From Methylophaga sp. (lineage in GTDB: Bacteria; Pseudomonadota; Gammaproteobacteria; Nitrosococcales; Methylophagaceae): DNA of 64,000 nucleotides. The stretch is from the NCBI RefSeq assembly GCF_030651745.1, contig NZ_JAUSCC010000115.1, positions 18,265-82,264 on the forward strand, given 5' to 3'. Of the stretch, positions 62,967 to 64,000 are shown one piece after another (the first letter of the stretch is position 1; each line of letters starts with the position of its first letter). The position numbers and the translations under genes are program-made. The notes beneath the pieces are model-generated. The model was not told the origin of the DNA. It ran no database searches and saw nothing but the letters and a program-made list of their open reading frames with translations.

Positions 62967-63563
62967 TTAGTTAAACGTATACATTAAACCTACAGACATT
63001 AAATCAATATCTGCATCACTATCCATATATCTTTCCCATTCCGCACGGATAGCCAAACTTTCAGTCAGTGAGTAGCTTGCCCCCAGACCAAATAATCCGT
63101 CGGTACTTGAATCATCATCACTGGCTCTAACACCACCAAAAGTGGCACTAGCATCAGTATTGCTATGATAGAGGCCCAACTTGGCAAATAAATTAAAATC
63201 GTCAGTTAGTGGGAGTTTACCTACCATCGCGATGCTAACAGCATCTAATTCAGCTTTTGCTTTTCCGCTGGTTGAGCCATCTGTATAGTCTATGCTGAAT
63301 TCACCTAAATCTGCATATGCACCTTCAACTGCCCAGTTTTCAGTGAAACTATAACCGGCAAAAATCTTATACGCAGAGTCACTATCATCACAGCTTGTTC
63401 TTGTTAAGGACAAGCTCGATAAATCATCAGAGACTTCACTACAAAAATCACTACTTTTTGCTTGTCCTACGTTAGCACCTAAATAAAATTCACCCGAAAA
63501 TACAGGTGCAGCAAACGAAGCTAGTAATGGTAGAACAAGTAATTTCAAAGAGGGGTTTTTCAC
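62967..63563 (-). CDS. OmpA-like outer-membrane beta-barrel protein
   Basis: 198 residues, GTG start with AAGGAA upstream. Signal peptide MKNPSLKLLVLPLLASFAA, cleaved after VFSG region. Mature: EFYLGANVGQAKSSDF, YKIFAGYSFTENWAVEGAYA, YSLTESLAIRAEWERYMDS and a C-terminal aromatic strand LMSVGLMYTFN, the eight-strand OmpA-like barrel pattern. The CSEV...CDDSD pair in the first loop could form a disulphide. Surface role unknown. Confidence 0.85.
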   Translation of the reverse strand: MKNPSLKLLVLPLLASFAAPVFSGEFYLGANVGQAKSSDFCSEVSDDLSSLSLTRTSCDDSDSAYKIFAGYSFTENWAVEGAYADLGEFSIDYTDGSTSGKAKAELDAVSIAMVGKLPLTDDFNLFAKLGLYHSNTDASATFGGVRASDDDSSTDGLFGLGASYSLTESLAIRAEWERYMDSDADIDLMSVGLMYTFN

Positions 63564-63643
63564 TTTTCTTATTCCTTTAAAAGTTTATTTCACTATATAA
63601 ATATAGCTTATTCAGATTATATGGCATTTTAATGACATGAAGG

Positions 63644-63658
63644 GGTCAGCCACTGACC
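63644..63658. repeat. Short palindromic repeat
   Basis: GGTCAGCCACTGACC; GTCAGCCACTGACC recurs exactly at 53861-53874. Self-complementary with a 3-base loop. Both copies are intergenic. Confidence 0.55.
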
Positions 63659-63770
63659 AATCCCCACGAAAAGACTTGGTTAAACAATAGATTAAGTTCA
63701 TAAACGAAAGAACTCACACGGCATGACCTGATCTGGTATATCACCATAACAAAACAAGTCTGAAAGGAAG

Positions 63771-63797
63771 CGTCCCCTTTAACTTTTAATTTGGTCT
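63771..63797. repeat. Dispersed motif at the EAL gene stop
   Basis: CGTCCCCTTTAACTTTTAAT then TTGGTCT; on the minus strand AGCAGACCAAATTAAAAG follows the EAL stop. Related to the sequence at the methyltransferase stop (32980-33006). Confidence 0.5.
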
Positions 63798-63798
63798 G

Positions 63799-64000
63799 CT
63801 ATGAAAGCGGTTTACGATTTTCTTCTACAAAGTGCATCCAGTCTGCTTTATTCAGTGGCCGTGCAAAATAGTAGCCTTGAAACCTGTCGCAACCAAAATT
63901 GGTCAGCATCTCCAGCTGTGCCTGGGTTTCAATCCCCTCGGCTACCACATCCATTTGAAGATTTTTCCCAATATTGATGATGCTTTGTACCATTTGTTGA
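63799..64000 (-). CDS. C-terminal end of an EAL-domain protein (cut by window end)
   Basis: Only the last 66 residues or so are inside the window; the gene continues beyond 64000. The tail carries the EAL end motifs DVVAEGIETQAQLEML and GCDRFQGYYFARPL, with the catalytic-loop Glu. It is part of a c-di-GMP phosphodiesterase, possibly with other domains upstream. Confidence 0.88.
   Translation of the reverse strand, partial: QQMVQSIINIGKNLQMDVVAEGIETQAQLEMLTNFGCDRFQGYYFARPLNKADWMHFVEENRKPLS

Noticed and set aside
1..64000. tRNA, rRNA, riboswitch or CRISPR array
   Set aside because: All longer gaps were read; none shows a cloverleaf, rRNA-like sequence, regular direct repeats with spacers or a riboswitch core I recognise.

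Overview
The window is one 64 kb stretch of chromosome from a free-living gammaproteobacterium. The signs are a tRNA-hydroxylation protein of the TrhP/YegQ type, MAPEG, gamma carbonic anhydrase, CHAD, RIO kinase and DUF3144 proteins, two RND efflux systems, lipoprotein boxes, outer-membrane barrel proteins and many c-di-GMP enzymes. Base composition looks moderate by eye (roughly 45-50% GC). The genus cannot be named from sequence alone. I saw no rRNA, tRNA, CRISPR array or transposase gene, and coding density is high with many short, locally organised transcription units.

Layout. 0-10.4 kb: Sel1-repeat protein, alkyltransferase-like protein, DUF3617 protein, secreted trypsin-like protease, MAPEG protein, an orphan phage-spike-like protein, gamma carbonic anhydrase, HDOD and HD-GYP proteins, an ABC-2 exporter pair and three lipoproteins. 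10.6-14.7 kb: a putative amino-alcohol catabolic locus (DeoR regulator, kinase/phospho-lyase fusion, SDR dehydrogenase). 14.7-24.6 kb: DUF3144 protein, LysR/cation transporter pair, membrane proteins, GFA and VOC proteins, TrhP, CHAD protein and a PAS-GGDEF cyclase. 24.6-29.6 kb: TetR-regulated RND pump with a near-ideal operator palindrome. 29.7-32.5 kb: EamA permease, an atypical LuxR response regulator and a diguanylate cyclase carrying an ethylene-receptor-type membrane domain. 33-35 kb: three small genes (methyltransferase, CYTH, GNAT) separated by integron-attC-like cores and bracketed by dispersed repeats. 35-42 kb: AraC/SDR pair, DUF899 protein and a 1229-residue PAS/GAF/GGDEF/EAL protein. 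42-49 kb: MipA plus a truncated response regulator, divergent from a complete OMF-MFP-RND operon. 49-57.8 kb: ParD-like/Map operon, LysR/PfpI pair, lipoprotein, mini chemoreceptor-like protein, CHASE4-GGDEF cyclase, second DUF3144 protein, a 267-bp nested inverted repeat and a RIO kinase. 57.9-64 kb: second AraC/SDR pair, large lytic transglycosylase, thioredoxin, outer-membrane barrel protein and the end of an EAL protein running off the window.

Themes. Six proteins make or break c-di-GMP (one HD-GYP, three apparently active GGDEF, one GGDEF-EAL with a ruined GGDEF motif, one partial EAL). The most distinctive is the cyclase at 31535-32533: its N-terminus keeps all seven residues known to matter for Cu(I)/ethylene binding in plant ETR1, with identical spacing, so it may couple ethylene or a similar small ligand to c-di-GMP. 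The last 12 kb is rich in short dispersed repeats of REP type, two of which also bracket the cassette-like block at 33-35 kb.
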